The notes below the pieces were generated by a model. The model was given only the letters and a program-made list of their open reading frames with translations, made no database searches and had not been told where the DNA came from. Made by a program: the position numbers and the translations under genes. A stretch of DNA of 64,000 nucleotides from contig NZ_KI421500.1 in the NCBI RefSeq assembly GCF_000473145.1, positions 3,063,725 to 3,127,724 of the forward strand, in the 5' to 3' direction. Each line of letters opens with the position of its first letter. The first letter of the stretch is position 1. Shown in pieces: positions 33,674 to 42,439 of the stretch. The stretch is from Leisingera daeponensis DSM 23529. Its GTDB lineage: Bacteria > Pseudomonadota > Alphaproteobacteria > Rhodobacterales > Rhodobacteraceae.

Positions 33674-36224
33674 TCACGATCCGGCCCGGCACTACGATCA
33701 CCTTCTTCGGAGCGCTGCCATTCAGCGCCTTCTGCACAGCTTCATGCGCAAGGGCCAGTTTTTCAACCTCTGCCTTGTCCAGATCCTTGGCGACCTCGAT
33801 CTCGCCGCGGCGCTTGCCGTTGATCTGGATCGGCAGGGTGACGGTGTCCTCGACCAGCATCGCGTCGTCCGCAACCGGCCAGGGTGCGGTGGCGCACAGG
33901 CCTTCGCCGCCCTGGTGGTTCCAGATGTCCTCCGCCAGGTGCGGGGTCATCGGGGACATCAGCTGGGCCAGCGTCATGATGGCCTGGCGCTGCACCTTAT
34001 AGCCCGCCTTGGATTTCGACAGCGTTCCGGTGAAGGCGTAGAGCTTGGCAATCGCGGCGTTGAAGCCGAAGGAATCGATGCCCAGCGTCACGTCGCGGAT
34101 GCACTTATGCATCTCGCGCAGCAACTCCTCGTCGCCTTCGCCGGGCGCCTCGCGGTCCATCTCGCCGATCCGGTCGCACAGGTTCCAGACCCGGTTCAGG
34201 TGCTTGTGCGCGGCTTCGGCACCGGAAGCGGTCCATTCCACGTCCCGCTCGGGCGGCGAATCGGACAGCACGAACCAGCGCGCGGTGTCGGCGCCGAAGG
34301 ACGAGATGATGTGCAGCGGGTCCACCACGTTGTTCTTGGACTTCGACATCTTGGCGGAGGGGATGATTTCCACCTCGGTGCCGTCCTTGAGGAAGCCCTT
34401 GCCGTCCTTCAGTTCCACTTCCTCGGGGTAGTGGTAGACCGGGCGGTGGTTGTCGCCGGTGGTCTTGTAGATCGCGTGGGTCACCATGCCCTGAGTGAAC
34501 AGCGCGTCAAACGGCTCCTTCGATTTCTCCGGCAGGTGGCCGCAGATGTGCATCGCGCGGGCAAAGAAGCGCGAATACAGCAGGTGCAGAATCGCGTGCT
34601 CGATGCCGCCGATGTACTGGTCGACGTTCATCCAGTATTCGGCCTCGGCCATATCGGTCGGGGTTTCGGCGCGCGGGGCGGTGAAGCGGGCGAAATACCA
34701 GGACGAGTCCACGAAGGTGTCCATGGTGTCGGTTTCGCGCTGGGCCGGCTTGCCGCAGGACGGGCAGGCGCAGTCGCGCCAGGTCGGGTGGCGGTCCAGC
34801 GGGTTGCCCGGCACCGAGAAGTCGATCGGCTTGCCGCCCTCATCGTAGGGCAGCGCGATCGGCAGGTTCTCTTTCTTCTCCGGCACCACGCCGCAGTCTT
34901 CGCAGTGGACCACAGGGATCGGGCAGCCCCAGTAGCGCTGGCGGGACAGCCCCCAGTCGCGCAGGCGGTACTTGGTGACGCCCTGGCCCCAGCCGGCCTT
35001 CTCCGCAAAGCCGACGGTGGCGTTGATCGCGTCCTCGCCGGTGGCCTCGGTCAGCCCGGCAAAGTGGTTGACCCAGCGGACCTTTTCGGACTTCGGCGGC
35101 ACCAGGGCCTCGTTTGCGACCGGTGCGTCCTCGTCCAGTGCAAAGAAGGCGTTGGTGACCGGCAGGTCATACTTGCGGCAGAAGTCCAGATCGCGCTGGT
35201 CATGCGCCGGGCAGGCAAAGATCGCGCCGGTGCCGTAATCCATCAGGATGAAGTTGGCGATCCAGACCGGCAGTTCCCATTCCGGGTTCAGCGGATGCTT
35301 CACACGGATGCCGGTGTCATAGCCCAGCTTCTCGGCGGTTTCGATGGCTTCTTCGGTGGTGCCGCCCTTGCGGCACTCGGCGACAAACGCCGCGGCCTCT
35401 TCCGATTCGGCCTCCAGCGCCTTGGCGACCGGGTGGTCGGGCGAGATGCCGACGAACGACGCGCCCATCAGCGTGTCGGGGCGGGTGGTATAGACCTCAA
35501 TCGGCGCGCCGCCGTCGGTGCGCTCAAACGAGAACTGCAGGCCGCGCGACTTGCCGATCCAGTTTTCCTGCATCAGGCGCACCTTGGCGGGCCAGTTCTC
35601 CAGGGTGTCCAGCGCCGACAGCAGTTCTTCGGAGAAATCGGAGATCTTGAAGAACCACTGGGTCAGCTCGCGCCGCTCCACCAGCGCGCCGGAGCGCCAG
35701 CCGCGGCCGTTCTCGACCTGCTCGTTGGCGAGCACGGTCATGTCGATGGGGTCCCAGTTCACCACCGCGTTCTTGCGGTAGACCAGCCCTTTTTCCAGGA
35801 AGTCGAGGAACAGCGCCTGCTGCTGGCCATAATATTCCGGATCGCAGGTCGCGAACATGCGGGACCAATCCAGCGACAGGCCCAGCGGCTTCATCTGTTC
35901 GACCATCGTGTCGATGTTGGAGTAGGTCCAGTCCTTGGGGTGCCCGCCAGAGGCCATCGCGGCGTTTTCGGCCGGCATTCCAAAGGCGTCAAACCCCATT
36001 GGATGCAGAACGTTATGGCCGGTCGACAGCTTGTAGCGCGCGATCACGTCGCCCATCGTGTAGTTGCGCACGTGGCCCATGTGCAGCTTCCCCGACGGAT
36101 AGGGGAACATCTCCAGCACATAATACTTGGGCTTGCCGCCGGTACGCTTGGCCTGGAAAATTCCGGCCTCGTCCCAGGCTTTCTGCCATCGTGCTTCGAT
36201 TTCAGGAGCTATGTAACGCGGCAT
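33660..36224 (-). CDS. leuS: Leucyl-tRNA synthetase
   Basis: An 854-residue class I synthetase that charges tRNA-Leu. The HIGH-type motif is [11 protein letters not shown] (about residues 35-45), and the KMSKS loop is in [10 protein letters not shown] (about 618-624). A zinc-ribbon insertion has CEDCG and CPSCG Cys pairs, and a CP1 editing domain has the TRPDTLMG Thr-rich signature. The ATG at 36224 is preferred, with AGGA 8 bases upstream; an in-frame ATG six codons earlier has no better site. It is preceded by a minus-strand hairpin terminator at 36243-36268, so it likely starts its own transcript. Confidence 0.96.
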   Translation of the reverse strand: MPRYIAPEIEARWQKAWDEAGIFQAKRTGGKPKYYVLEMFPYPSGKLHMGHVRNYTMGDVIARYKLSTGHNVLHPMGFDAFGMPAENAAMASGGHPKDWTYSNIDTMVEQMKPLGLSLDWSRMFATCDPEYYGQQQALFLDFLEKGLVYRKNAVVNWDPIDMTVLANEQVENGRGWRSGALVERRELTQWFFKISDFSEELLSALDTLENWPAKVRLMQENWIGKSRGLQFSFERTDGGAPIEVYTTRPDTLMGASFVGISPDHPVAKALEAESEEAAAFVAECRKGGTTEEAIETAEKLGYDTGIRVKHPLNPEWELPVWIANFILMDYGTGAIFACPAHDQRDLDFCRKYDLPVTNAFFALDEDAPVANEALVPPKSEKVRWVNHFAGLTEATGEDAINATVGFAEKAGWGQGVTKYRLRDWGLSRQRYWGCPIPVVHCEDCGVVPEKKENLPIALPYDEGGKPIDFSVPGNPLDRHPTWRDCACPSCGKPAQRETDTMDTFVDSSWYFARFTAPRAETPTDMAEAEYWMNVDQYIGGIEHAILHLLYSRFFARAMHICGHLPEKSKEPFDALFTQGMVTHAIYKTTGDNHRPVYHYPEEVELKDGKGFLKDGTEVEIIPSAKMSKSKNNVVDPLHIISSFGADTARWFVLSDSPPERDVEWTASGAEAAHKHLNRVWNLCDRIGEMDREAPGEGDEELLREMHKCIRDVTLGIDSFGFNAAIAKLYAFTGTLSKSKAGYKVQRQAIMTLAQLMSPMTPHLAEDIWNHQGGEGLCATAPWPVADDAMLVEDTVTLPIQINGKRRGEIEVAKDLDKAEVEKLALAHEAVQKALNGSAPKKVIVVPGRIVNVVA

Positions 36225-36242
36225 CAGAGCGGTCCTTTGCAT

Positions 36243-36268
36243 GAAAACGCCGGGCAGGGGGCCCGGCG
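36243..36268 (-). terminator. Hairpin terminator between DUF3576 gene and leuS
   Basis: On the minus strand CGCCGGGC (36268-36261) pairs with GCCCGGCG (36255-36248) around a 5-base loop and is followed by TTTTC. It lies 45 bases beyond the DUF3576 stop and just before the leuS start region. Confidence 0.7.
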
Positions 36269-36312
36269 CATCTGATAATGGGGTTTGGCAGGTGATTCCA
36301 GTGCGCAGCGGG

Positions 36313-36798
36313 TCAGAGTTTCTTGTCCGCGATCCGTAGCTGGCGCGCGCGGGAAAGAATCGCGTCTTCGACCGCCCGGGTGGTGCTGGCGCTGACCGGG
36401 CCGCCCTTGGACTGCAGCGCCACATTCAGGGAACGCGCGTCCAGCGCCGGATCCTTGATATGGATGGTCGCCCGGTAAGAGCGGCCGCCGCCCGGCGGGG
36501 TGCCGTAGCCGGTGACAATCACACCGGTGAAAGGATCGACCGACTGAACCGGCAGGAACGACAGCACATCCAGGCTGGCGGTCCACAGGTAGCGGTTCAC
36601 CTGAACGGTCTGATCCGGCTTGGCATTCAGGAAGTCAAAGACCGAGGACTTGGTCGCGGCGCCCTGAATCTCTTCCTTGTGGCTGATTGTCCGGGCCGTG
36701 CTGGCCGGCGCGTCGCCGCCTCTGTTGCCGCCGCACGCCGCGAGGCTGAGACAGATCGCGCCAACCAAAGTTACCCGCAGGGTCTTTCCGTATTCCAT
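36313..36798 (-). CDS. DUF3576 lipoprotein
   Basis: A 161-residue lipoprotein with the lipobox LSLAACGG (Cys about 22), starting [16 protein letters not shown]. The mature part has [14 protein letters not shown] and the [18 protein letters not shown] segment that I associate with DUF3576 proteins of alphaproteobacteria. It ends with a conserved RARQLRI. Function is unknown; an outer-membrane or periplasmic role is likely from the signal. A GGAG site 6 bases before the ATG at 36798 fixes the start against a longer open frame. It is upstream of leuS but separated by a terminator. Confidence 0.8.
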   Translation of the reverse strand: MEYGKTLRVTLVGAICLSLAACGGNRGGDAPASTARTISHKEEIQGAATKSSVFDFLNAKPDQTVQVNRYLWTASLDVLSFLPVQSVDPFTGVIVTGYGTPPGGGRSYRATIHIKDPALDARSLNVALQSKGGPVSASTTRAVEDAILSRARQLRIADKKL

Positions 36799-37109
36799 AA
36801 CCGCTCCCGGAGCCATTTTCTGCGCGAACACCTAACGCAAGCCAAGCCGGCGGAGCAAGGGCTTTGGCTTCTATAGTGAGGGTGTAGTGCTGCGCCGCCG
36901 GGTGTTTCCGCCGGAACCCGGGGCTTATCCGGCGCTACAGCGCGCCGGGGGCGGGCAGACTGTGGCAAAGCTGCACCATCCAGCCCCGCATCGTTTCCCC
37001 TGACTTTCCGAAGACTTGCCAAAACGGGGGCGAAAGAGCGAAACCCCTTGGCATACCCACGCCGGATTCCCCGGTTTGGGCTGAGGAATAGAAAACCGAG
37101 GGAAAAACT
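36799..37109. promoter_or_regulatory. Divergent intergenic region DUF3576 lipoprotein / porin
   Basis: A gap of 311 bases that must hold the promoters of the lipoprotein (minus) and porin (plus) genes. The centre (about 36895-36965) is very GC-rich. The 60 bases before the porin are less so and end with GAGGGA 8 bases before the ATG. I found no convincing -35/-10 pair, operator palindrome or small gene. Confidence 0.45.
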
Positions 37110-38126
37110 ATGAAAAAGGTTCTCTTCGCGACTACCGCGCTGATCGCCACCGCAGGCATGGCCGCGGCAGAAGTCAAAATCTCCGGCTACGGCCGTTTCG
37201 GCCTGGACTGGAACGAAGCAAACGACGTTACCGGCAACCTGGACAACACCGATGCAACCAACATCACCAGCCGTTTCCGTCTGACCTTTGACGCGTCGAC
37301 CGAAACCGACGGTGGCGTGACCGTTGGCGGCCGTATCCGCGCACAGGCAGAAAACCGTGACGGCGCTCAGGGCGCAGCTAACTGGTCCAGCCCGCAGTTC
37401 CACGTCGCATACGGCGGTCTGCGTGTGAACGTCGGCAACATCTGGGGCGCGATCGACTCCGCACCGGGCCTGTACCTGAACACCACCTCGGTTGGCACCG
37501 GCATCGACGGCATGGGCTTCAACTCCCTGGCCATCAAAGGCGCTGGCTTTGACACCTTCACCTCCGCTGGCGTTGGCCGTGGCGGCATCGAAGCCATCTA
37601 CTCCGCTGGCGGCTTCACCGGCCACGTCTCCTACTCGAAGCAGAACGGCACCGCAGGCACCTCCACCGACGCAAACGGTGAAGAGCGTACCGCGATCATG
37701 CTGAACTACGCCTTCGGCGACTACTTCGTGACCGGTGCTTACCAGGCGTCCGACAACGGCCCGCTGATCACCAAAGGCGGCGTTGCAGTTAATGCAAACG
37801 ACGACATCATGTTCTTCGCCGCTGGCGCAGACTTTGGTCAGTTCGGCGCAACCCTGCAGTACGCTGAAACCGAGCGCGCAGACAGCGTGACCCTGGCAGG
37901 CGAAGCCGAAATCGGCGCAGCCTCGACCCTGATCGGCTGGGTGAACTCCGCTGACATCGACGACACCGTTCTGGCCGCAGACCAGAGCGTCAACGACGGC
38001 ACCTCCTTCGGCATCAACTACGAGTATGACCTGGGTGGCGGCGTGACCTTTGTTGCTGGCTACGTGAACACCGCAGCCGACGACAACGACAACTCCGTTC
38101 AGGCAGGTCTGCACTTCAGCTTCTAA
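37110..38126 (+). CDS. Outer-membrane porin, Rhodobacter type
   Basis: A 338-residue trimeric-type general porin. The signal peptide MKKVLFATTALIATAGMAAA is followed by EVKISGYGRFGLDW, then amphipathic strands. The RLTFDASTETDGG element is typical of Rhodobacter porins, and the C-terminus ends in a strand with the terminal Phe (GLHFSF) needed for BAM recognition. The gene's codon use is visibly more restricted than its neighbours (repeated GAC, AAC, GGC, CTG), as expected of a very highly expressed protein. GAGGGA precedes the ATG by 8 bases, and a terminator follows at 38153-38188. Monocistronic. Confidence 0.92.
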   Translation: MKKVLFATTALIATAGMAAAEVKISGYGRFGLDWNEANDVTGNLDNTDATNITSRFRLTFDASTETDGGVTVGGRIRAQAENRDGAQGAANWSSPQFHVAYGGLRVNVGNIWGAIDSAPGLYLNTTSVGTGIDGMGFNSLAIKGAGFDTFTSAGVGRGGIEAIYSAGGFTGHVSYSKQNGTAGTSTDANGEERTAIMLNYAFGDYFVTGAYQASDNGPLITKGGVAVNANDDIMFFAAGADFGQFGATLQYAETERADSVTLAGEAEIGAASTLIGWVNSADIDDTVLAADQSVNDGTSFGINYEYDLGGGVTFVAGYVNTAADDNDNSVQAGLHFSF

Positions 38127-38152
38127 GCTGAAGCACGCCTAGCGTGACTTTC

Positions 38153-38188
38153 GGGGCGGGTTCCTTCGGGGGCCCGCCCCTTTCTTTT
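38153..38188 (+). terminator. Rho-independent terminator of the porin gene
   Basis: GGGGCGGG (38153-38160) pairs with CCCGCCCC (38173-38180); the 12-base loop contains a small CC-TTC-GG hairpin. TTTCTTTT follows. Confidence 0.9.
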
Positions 38189-38202
38189 GGCTCTTAACAT
38201 TG

Positions 38203-38234
38203 GCGGCCAAACAGTGTTTTTTGCGGCCAAACAG
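38203..38234 (+). repeat. Two 12-base direct repeats before the YggS-family gene
   Basis: GCGGCCAAACAG occurs at 38203-38214 and again at 38223-38234, exactly 20 bases apart, in the short leader between the porin terminator and the PLP-binding protein gene. The period of two helical turns suggests a tandem protein-binding site, but a chance duplication is possible. Confidence 0.55.
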
Positions 38235-38250
38235 AGATGAGGCCGGACCC

Positions 38251-38901
38251 ATGCCGCTAGACGAGATCAAATCCAGGATTGCCAAGGCCGAAGCAAACGC
38301 AGGCCGCGCGCCGGGCAACGTAAAGCTGATCGCGGTCTCCAAGGTGCAGCCGAATGAGCGGGTTGAAGCGGTGCTGGAAGAAGGCCACCGCTGTTTTGGC
38401 GAGAACAAGGTGCAGGAGGCCGCAGGCAAATGGCCTGCCTTTGCCGAGCGCTTCGACGGGATCGACCTGCACCTGATCGGCCCTTTGCAAACCAACAAGG
38501 CGCGCCAGGCGATGGAGCTGTTTGACAGCATTCATTCGGTCGACCGCCCGAAACTGGCCAACACCCTGGCCCGGCTGGCGCAGGAATTGGGCACATGCCC
38601 GGACCTGTTCATTCAGGTGAACACCGGCGAAGAGGAGCAGAAGGCAGGCGTGATGCCGGCGGATGCGGATGCTTTCATCGCCGAATGCCGCGCGCTGGAT
38701 CTGCCGGTCAAGGGGCTGATGTGCATCCCGCCGGTGGATGAGGAGCCGAGCCTGCATTTCGCGCTGCTGGCCAAGATTGCCAAACGCAACGGCCTGCAGG
38801 GCCTGTCGATGGGCATGAGCGGCGATTTTGAGACTGCCATTGCGCTTGGCGCGACCCATGTCCGGGTCGGCTCTGCCATCTTCGGTGCCCGGACTTACTG
38901 A
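38251..38901 (+). CDS. YggS-family pyridoxal phosphate homeostasis protein
   Basis: A 216-residue PLP-binding TIM-barrel protein of the YggS/PLPBP family, which buffers free pyridoxal phosphate. The Lys that binds PLP is in LIAVSKVQP (Lys31). Family patterns RCFGENKVQEA, DLHLIGPLQTNK, FIQVNTGEE and GLSMGMSGDFETAIALGATHVRVGSAIFG-type C-terminus are present in order. GAGG lies about 10 bases before the ATG at 38251, slightly far; a TTG at 38200 is the other option. Two direct repeats sit in its leader. Confidence 0.92.
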   Translation: MPLDEIKSRIAKAEANAGRAPGNVKLIAVSKVQPNERVEAVLEEGHRCFGENKVQEAAGKWPAFAERFDGIDLHLIGPLQTNKARQAMELFDSIHSVDRPKLANTLARLAQELGTCPDLFIQVNTGEEEQKAGVMPADADAFIAECRALDLPVKGLMCIPPVDEEPSLHFALLAKIAKRNGLQGLSMGMSGDFETAIALGATHVRVGSAIFGARTY

Positions 38902-38958
38902 GGCGCAAAAATTTTGTGAAAACTTCTGCGAAGACTTATTAGACAAGTCTTGGGTGCG

Positions 38959-39468
38959 TCAGGCGCGGCCCAAGGGCGGCACGATGAGCCGGGTGCCCGG
39001 CTGGAGGCGGGCGGCCAGCCAGTGAAGGTTGGCCCGGGAAAAGGCGATGCAGCCTTCGGTGGGAAACCCCGGACGCCGCCATTGGTGCAGGAAGATGGCT
39101 GAGCCTTTGCCGGGCACGGCGTCCGGCCAGTTCCAATCCGTGACCAGGATCAGATCATACAGCGGATCCACCCGGCGCAGCTTTTCGTGGCTGAACGCAT
39201 AAGGCGCCCGCACATGGCGGTTGTAGGCGCTGTGGCCTGCATCATCCGACCACAGATCGCCTGGGCCGATCGGCTCTGCCCACGGAGCGGGCCGGGGAAG
39301 CCGGTCCGGGCGGTAGAGCATTCCCGCAATCCGGTGAATGCCGATGGGCGTGGCGCCATCGCCTTCGCGTTTGGCGCGGGACAACCCGCCTTTGCCAATG
39401 GTGCAGGGCAGAATCCGGCCCAGGAATCGCACACCGCGCGGGGTCAGGACCAGATCTGCCGGGGACAT
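38959..39468 (-). CDS. L,D-transpeptidase catalytic domain protein (YkuD-like)
   Basis: A 169-residue protein with the YkuD/ErfK catalytic pattern: His128 (FLHQW), then TEGC with nucleophile Cys140 followed by IAFSR. Such enzymes cross-link peptidoglycan (3-3 bonds) or attach proteins to it. No signal peptide is visible at the N-terminus (SPADLVLTPRGVRF), and the protein is short, so the export route is unclear; many small alphaproteobacterial members look like this. Its ATG overlaps the ribA stop by one base (TAATG), so the two genes are coupled. Confidence 0.82.
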   Translation of the reverse strand: MSPADLVLTPRGVRFLGRILPCTIGKGGLSRAKREGDGATPIGIHRIAGMLYRPDRLPRPAPWAEPIGPGDLWSDDAGHSAYNRHVRAPYAFSHEKLRRVDPLYDLILVTDWNWPDAVPGKGSAIFLHQWRRPGFPTEGCIAFSRANLHWLAARLQPGTRLIVPPLGRA

Positions 39469-40556
39469 TACAGCATGTGCCCGGATTTGCGGGCCTTGGT
39501 GGCCAGGTAATGCTGGTTGTGGGCGTTTTCACCGACTTGCAGGGCCACCCGCTCCGCGACGTGGATGCCGGTTTTTTCCATCATTGCGATCTTGTTCGGG
39601 TTGTTGGTCAGCAACCGCACTTGGGAAAACCCCATCTTCTGCAGAATGGCGGCCCCCAGGCGGAAATCGCGCTCATCATCTTCAAAGCCGAGCCGGTGGT
39701 TGGCCTCCACCGTGTCAAAGCCCTGATCCTGCAAGGAATAGGCCCGCATCTTATTGGCAAGCCCGATGCCCCGGCCCTCCTGATTGAGGTACAGCAGCAC
39801 GCCTGCGCCTTCTTCGCCCATCTGCGCCAGCGCGCCGCGCAGCTGCGGGCCGCAATCGCATTTGAGCGAGCCCAGCACATCGCCGGTGAAGCAGGCCGAA
39901 TGCAGCCGCGCCAGCACCGGTTTGGAACGGTCGGGACGGCCGATTTCGACGGCGTAATGCTCCTCGGCGCCATCCTCGGGCCGGAAGATGTGCAGGCGCC
40001 CGGCTTCGGCGGCGTCCATCGGCAGGCGGGCCGCAGCCACCGGATGCAGGGGCGAGCTTTCGCTGAGCAGCGGTGCCGCGGCAGTCCGGGACAGGGTGGT
40101 CAGCCCGTGACCGGCGGCAAATTCAGCCGCCCCGCTGAGCGGCACCAGGGCCGCGGCCGGCAGCAGGCGCGCGGATTTCACCAGCGCAATCGCCAGCCGG
40201 TGCAGGTCCGCGCTGCCGCCGCGCTGGCTCGACAGCGGGCCTTTCATCGGTGTGTTCAGGTCGTCCGCCGGGTCTGCCAGCGCCTGGATCCAATGCAGCC
40301 CCTCGGATGCGGGAACGGCAACACGCGCAATATCCTCGTCGTAAACCCGGGCTTTCAGCGTATCCGCCCGGCGCGCGGTCAGCGCCAGCGACAACTCCCC
40401 CAGCGCCCGCATGTCTGCCAGGCGTGCCTCTGTCAGCGATTCGACAGCAATCGCCAGCGCCGCTTCCTCGCCGTTTACCAGCACCACCGGCAGCCCCATG
40501 CGCAGATCGACCCGGGCGCGGGCCAGCAGTTCGATCATCGTGGGCATCAGGCTCAT
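39468..40556 (-). CDS. ribA: GTP cyclohydrolase II with divergent N-terminal domain
   Basis: A 362-residue protein. The C-terminal half is a standard RibA, with zinc Cys in the CFTGDVLGSLKCDC segment (about residues 221-234), the GTP-binding QEGRGIGL, and LLTNNPNKI near the end. It converts GTP to the first riboflavin/pterin intermediate. The N-terminal 165 residues resemble in layout a DHBP synthase (RibB), but the acidic motif of active RibB was not found, so this half is probably inactive or structural. The gene is coupled to an L,D-transpeptidase; no other riboflavin genes are nearby. Confidence 0.88.
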   Translation of the reverse strand: MSLMPTMIELLARARVDLRMGLPVVLVNGEEAALAIAVESLTEARLADMRALGELSLALTARRADTLKARVYDEDIARVAVPASEGLHWIQALADPADDLNTPMKGPLSSQRGGSADLHRLAIALVKSARLLPAAALVPLSGAAEFAAGHGLTTLSRTAAAPLLSESSPLHPVAAARLPMDAAEAGRLHIFRPEDGAEEHYAVEIGRPDRSKPVLARLHSACFTGDVLGSLKCDCGPQLRGALAQMGEEGAGVLLYLNQEGRGIGLANKMRAYSLQDQGFDTVEANHRLGFEDDERDFRLGAAILQKMGFSQVRLLTNNPNKIAMMEKTGIHVAERVALQVGENAHNQHYLATKARKSGHML

Positions 40557-40729
40557 GCGGGGTATCCGGTGTTATTCTGTAACAAAGGCTCGCCGTCTTT
40601 ACGCCCAAATGCAACGGATGTGAAACAATTTCCATGTCATGGACACGTCGGCGTGAGAGTTTTGCAGCAAATCTTGCCGCGGGCGCAAGGGATGCGCATT
40701 TGTGGTTTCACGAACAGGAGGGTGAGCCG

Positions 40730-41416
40730 ATGGCGCAACTGAAGAAAATTCTGCTGGTTGATGACGACGAGGACCTGCGCGAAGCCTTGAGCGAGCAGCT
40801 GGTGATGACCGAGGACTTCGATGTCTTCGAGGCTGAGAACGGCCAAAGCGCGATGGAGCGCGCCAAGGAAGCCCTTTATGACCTTATCATTCTGGATGTC
40901 GGCCTGCCGGACACCGACGGGCGGGAGCTGTGCCGCCTGATGCGCAAGCAGGGGGTGAAGTCGCCGATCCTGATGCTGACCGGCCATGACAGCGATGCCG
41001 ATACTATCCTGGGGCTGGATGCCGGCGCCAACGACTATGTCTCCAAGCCGTTCAAGTTCCCGGTGCTTCTGGCCCGCATCCGCGCCCAGCTGCGCCAGCA
41101 TGAGCAGTCGGAGGATGCGGTCTTTGCGCTGGGGCCTTACACGTTCAAGCCTGCGATGAAACTGCTGATCACTGAGGATGACCGCAAGATCCGGCTGACG
41201 GAGAAAGAGACCAATATCCTCAAGTTCCTCTACCGCTCCAGCGACGGGGTGGTGCCGCGCGATGTGCTGCTGCATGAGGTCTGGGGCTACAATGCGGGTG
41301 TCACCACCCACACGCTGGAAACCCATATCTACCGGCTGCGGCAGAAAATCGAGCCCGATCCGTCGAATGCGCGCCTGCTGGTGACGGAATCAGGCGGATA
41401 CCGGCTGGTTGCCTGA
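40730..41416 (+). CDS. cenR: OmpR-family response regulator, CenR-like
   Basis: A 228-residue two-domain regulator. The receiver domain has the acidic pocket VDDDED, phospho-acceptor Asp56 (LDVGLPDTDG), and the switch Thr and Lys (MLTGHD, SKPFKF). The winged-helix domain ends with the RLRQKIEPDP-type recognition helix and GYRLVA. The sequence, especially the segments around LGLDAGANDY and RAQLRQHEQSEDAVF, matches what I remember of CenR, an essential orphan regulator of envelope genes in Caulobacter and Rhodobacter. No histidine kinase adjoins it here, consistent with an orphan. AGGAGG lies 8 bases before the ATG at 40730. The name is a family judgement. Confidence 0.8.
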   Translation: MAQLKKILLVDDDEDLREALSEQLVMTEDFDVFEAENGQSAMERAKEALYDLIILDVGLPDTDGRELCRLMRKQGVKSPILMLTGHDSDADTILGLDAGANDYVSKPFKFPVLLARIRAQLRQHEQSEDAVFALGPYTFKPAMKLLITEDDRKIRLTEKETNILKFLYRSSDGVVPRDVLLHEVWGYNAGVTTHTLETHIYRLRQKIEPDPSNARLLVTESGGYRLVA

Positions 41417-41424
41417 GACACGCG

Positions 41425-41438
41425 TTGAGCCAGATCAA
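41425..41438 (+). promoter_or_regulatory. FNR/FnrL-type binding site (candidate)
   Basis: TTGAGCCAGATCAA matches the FNR-family consensus TTGAT-N4-ATCAA with one mismatch. It begins 9 bases after the cenR stop. Its centre is 41.5 bases upstream of 41473, and TAGACT at 41461-41466 would be the -10 element, the class II activator geometry. The transcript would run into the terminator at 41520-41548. Confidence 0.55.
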
Positions 41439-41472
41439 AGAAGACACTAGAGTTCATCTTTAGACTGTATTC

Positions 41473-41548
41473 GATCCCGCGCATATCCGGGTTACGATAT
41501 GCACCTCCCTGTTGGACTTGGCCGGGCCTTCTGCCCGGCCTTTTTTTT
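41473..41548 (+). ncRNA. Candidate FNR-controlled small RNA
   Basis: About 76 bases with no coding potential between cenR and xthA. The first hairpin is GCATATC (41481-41487) with GATATGC (41496-41502), a perfect 7-bp stem. A single-stranded stretch containing ACCTCCCTG (41503-41511), complementary to Shine-Dalgarno sequence, follows. The third part is a strong terminator hairpin with eight T (41520-41548). Hairpin, exposed anti-SD, terminator is a typical trans-acting small RNA layout. The 5' end is inferred from the FNR-type box and -10 candidate. A long cenR 3' untranslated region is the alternative. Confidence 0.5.
41520..41548 (+). terminator. Rho-independent terminator upstream of xthA
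   Basis: GGCCGGGC (41520-41527) pairs with GCCCGGCC (41533-41540) around CTTCT, followed by eight T. It stands 104 bases after cenR and 103 before xthA. Confidence 0.95.
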
Positions 41549-41650
41549 GGAACCGGGCCGCACCGGGCCTTTGCGCAATTCCTCTCTGGCCCTTCCTGGC
41601 CGGGGCGGGCAGTATCGCGCCCGAACCCGGATTTCATGATGAGGCGCGCG

Positions 41651-42439
41651 ATGCCATTTACCCTTGCCACCTGGAACATCAACTCGGTCCGCCTGCGCGA
41701 GCCGATTGTGCAGAAGCTTTTGCAGGAAGAAGGGCCGGATGTGCTGTGCCTGCAGGAGTGCAAAAGCCCGGTGGAGAAGATCCCGGTGGAGGGGTTTGCG
41801 GCGCTCGGCTACCGCCACATGATTGCGCGCGGGCAGAAGGGGTATAACGGCGTTGCAATCCTGTCGCGGCTGCCGATCGAGGATGCCGGGGAGCAGGACT
41901 TTGCCGCCCTTGGCCATGCCAGGCATGTGGCCGGCCGGCTGGAGAACGGGGTGGTGATCCACAACTTCTATGTGCCGGCGGGCGGCGACGTGCCGGACCG
42001 GGAGGTGAATGAAAAGTTCGGCCAGAAGCTGGACTACCTGACAGCCATGCGCGACTGGTTCCATGCGGACAAGCCGGAGAAATCCATTCTCGTAGGCGAC
42101 CTGAACATCGCGCCGCGCGAGGATGACGTCTGGGATCACAAGAAGCTGCTGAAGGTGGTGAGCCACACGCCCGTGGAGGTCGAGCATCTGGCCGACACCC
42201 AGGAGGCGGGCGGCTGGATCGACATCACCCGCCGCGATATCCCCGGGGGCAAGCTCTACAGCTGGTGGTCTTACCGCGCGCGCGACTGGGATGCGGCGGA
42301 CAAGGGGCGGCGGCTGGATCATGTCTGGGCGACACCGGATATTGCCGGGGCGGGCCATTCCAGCCGCATCCTGCGCGATGCCCGCGGCTGGGAAAAACCC
42401 AGCGACCACGCGCCGGTGTTTGCAACCTTCGATCTGTGA
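41651..42439 (+). CDS. xthA: Exodeoxyribonuclease III
   Basis: A 262-residue AP endonuclease/3'-exonuclease of the ExoIII family. The N-terminal ATWNINSVR, catalytic Glu in LCLQECK (about residue 35), a VGDLNIAP motif (about 150) and the C-terminal RLDHVW and KPSDHAPV elements are all present in order. It repairs abasic sites and oxidised 3' ends. GAGG sits 6 bases before the ATG at 41651; an ATG five codons earlier lacks such a site. The upstream region is closed off by the terminator at 41520-41548, so it has its own promoter. Confidence 0.95.
   Translation: MPFTLATWNINSVRLREPIVQKLLQEEGPDVLCLQECKSPVEKIPVEGFAALGYRHMIARGQKGYNGVAILSRLPIEDAGEQDFAALGHARHVAGRLENGVVIHNFYVPAGGDVPDREVNEKFGQKLDYLTAMRDWFHADKPEKSILVGDLNIAPREDDVWDHKKLLKVVSHTPVEVEHLADTQEAGGWIDITRRDIPGGKLYSWWSYRARDWDAADKGRRLDHVWATPDIAGAGHSSRILRDARGWEKPSDHAPVFATFDL

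Noticed and set aside
33582..36275. An 897-codon plus-strand open frame opposite leuS
   Set aside because: leuS has all synthetase motifs on the minus strand; the antisense protein is low-complexity Gly/His/Val/Arg-rich sequence with no domain.
36771..38114. A 447-codon minus-strand frame opposite the porin
   Set aside because: The porin has signal peptide, strands and terminal Phe; the antisense frame is Val/Ala/Gly/Cys-rich without domains and has no start signal.
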